A stretch of 5,796 nucleotides of DNA from Lentisphaeraceae bacterium (lineage in GTDB: Bacteria > Verrucomicrobiota > Kiritimatiellia > RFP12 > DVOR01). The position numbers and the translations under genes were made by a program. Each line of letters opens with the position of its first letter. The stretch's first letter is position 1. Positions 5,126 to 5,796 of the stretch are shown here, piece after piece. The notes beneath the pieces were generated by a model. That model was given only the letters and a program-made list of their open reading frames with translations, searched no databases and was not told where the DNA came from. The stretch spans positions 1 to 5,796 of the forward strand of contig SFJE01000054.1 in the NCBI GenBank assembly GCA_004555175.1, given 5' to 3'.

Positions 5126-5796
5126 ATGACCAATCGTCAACGCACACTGTTCTTCAACCTCTTTGCCCGCGCCTGCGAGGCGCAGGGCATCTATGGCAGC
5201 CAGGCCCGCGAAACCTTCCGCCACGAACTCATCGCGCGCACGCTGCCGCTGAGCGGCGGCTCCCTGCGCAACGTCGGCAAGGGGCGCGACTTCGACAAGC
5301 TGATGGCCGAGCTCTCGCGCTTGGCCCAGAGTGCAGAAGCCTCCGCCCACTTCGCCACCGCCGAGGGCCGCCGCTGGGCCTACTTCATCGAGGCCGCCGC
5401 ACGCCAGGTCTGCGAACTCTCCGCCGTGCGCGCGTCGATGGCCGAAGAACCCTCCCAGCCGCCCATCGCCTACATCAAAGGCATCCTCGTGCAAGCCAAG
5501 TGGCACTTTGCGCTCGCTTCACGCGGCGGTGAGTGGTGGCTCGACCTCACCCAGGTGCACGAGGAGAAGCTCTTCCAGATGCTCGATACGCACCGCCGCC
5601 GGCTGCTGCGCGCCATCCCCCTGGAGAAGAGCGAAGCGGACGGCACGCGCCTGCGCGCGGGCTTCGACCCCGATGCCGCCTACCGCCGCGTGGGCACCCG
5701 CCTCGTGCGCATCACCGGCACCACCGAGCCCGCCGTCCTGCGCTGCGAGTTCGGACTTGTTGTTGATAATTTCCCATCCCCACCTGGTGGAGCGAG
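5126..5796 (+). CDS. Unrecognised protein in the GemA-type position (5' part, runs off the window)
   Basis: From ATG 5126, behind a good AAAGGAG, the frame is open to the window edge, giving 223 residues without a stop. It starts MTNRQRTLFFNLFARACEAQ and continues with ETFRHELIARTLPLSGGSLR and DFDKLMAELSRLAQ. An N-terminal helix, then a short segment with Ser-Gly, then an Asp/Lys-Leu helix loosely recalls Mu gp16/GemA-type proteins (DUF1018). That family is shorter (about 170 residues) and I see no decisive motif. Residues 80-160 are helical and rich in aromatics (GRRWAYFIEAAARQVCEL, YIKGILVQAKWHFALASRGG, EWWLDLTQVHEEKLFQML). No signal peptide or membrane segment is visible. Around residue 210 (from about 5755) the DNA turns AT-rich and the protein reads LVVDNFPSPPGGA, perhaps the start of a different segment or insertion. 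It follows gam by 219 bases filled by composite element 4. Confidence 0.65.
   Translation, partial: MTNRQRTLFFNLFARACEAQGIYGSQARETFRHELIARTLPLSGGSLRNVGKGRDFDKLMAELSRLAQSAEASAHFATAEGRRWAYFIEAAARQVCELSAVRASMAEEPSQPPIAYIKGILVQAKWHFALASRGGEWWLDLTQVHEEKLFQMLDTHRRRLLRAIPLEKSEADGTRLRAGFDPDAAYRRVGTRLVRITGTTEPAVLRCEFGLVVDNFPSPPGGA

Larger units (their letters stand above)
1..5796 (+). mobile_element. Early/transposition region of a Mu-like transposable phage (ends outside window)
   Basis: Gene order and content (HTH protein, small DUF3102-like protein, MuA-like DDE transposase, MuB-like AAA ATPase, Gam-like protein, unknown protein in the GemA-type position) match the early region of Mu-like transposable phages. 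All genes lie on one strand. No head, tail, lysis or late-activator gene is in the window and I see no phage terminus, so whether this is a complete prophage, a remnant or a domesticated transposition module cannot be decided here. The frameshift in the second gene and the repeats inserted at almost every gene start suggest a long-resident, possibly decaying copy. Confidence 0.75.

Overview
The window reads as the early (transposition) region of a Mu-like transposable phage or its domesticated remnant, with every gene on the + strand. In order it holds: the 3' end of a small helix-turn-helix (excisionase/MerR-type) protein; a DUF3102-like small protein whose frame is broken near position 560; a 686-residue MuA-like DDE transposase; a 334-residue MuB-like AAA ATPase with an N-terminal helix-turn-helix; a 170-residue Mu Gam-like DNA-end-binding protein; and the 5' part (223 residues) of an unrecognised protein in the place where Mu-like phages often carry GemA/gp16-type proteins. 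Neither phage end (attL/attR-type terminus) is recognisable here.

The DNA is GC-rich with strongly C-ending codons. The gaps between genes carry short tandem repeats of the TTAGC/GCTAACC and CTTTGTGTT kinds that I associate with Verrucomicrobiota and related environmental lineages. The host assignment is therefore an inference of moderate to low confidence.

The transposase and ATPase would together carry out replicative transposition: the ATPase binds target DNA and activates the transposase. The Gam protein would protect DNA ends from exonucleases. The HTH and DUF3102-like proteins would be regulatory or accessory.

The unusual feature is the repeat architecture. Four composite elements (about 186-330, 3112-3241, 4185-4372, 4959-5108) share one plan: a left array in one orientation, a core of about 50 bases, then (C)CGTCGC with a tiny hairpin and a right array in the other orientation. 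The arrays are built either of 7-base units (GCTGTCA/GCTATCC/GCTAACC) or of 9-base units (CTTTGTGTT and relatives), and the two kinds are swapped between elements. Each element sits at the start of a gene. In two of them the core holds the ribosome binding site and start codon, so the right array is translated (the peptide AVSCQL(S/P)AN in two unrelated proteins); a further 7-base array is translated at the transposase C terminus. A separate 30-base stem-loop sequence occurs twice in opposite orientation around the gam gene, and one copy splits a 9-base-unit array. A different double-hairpin, REP-like sequence lies just before the transposase, whose true start is unclear.
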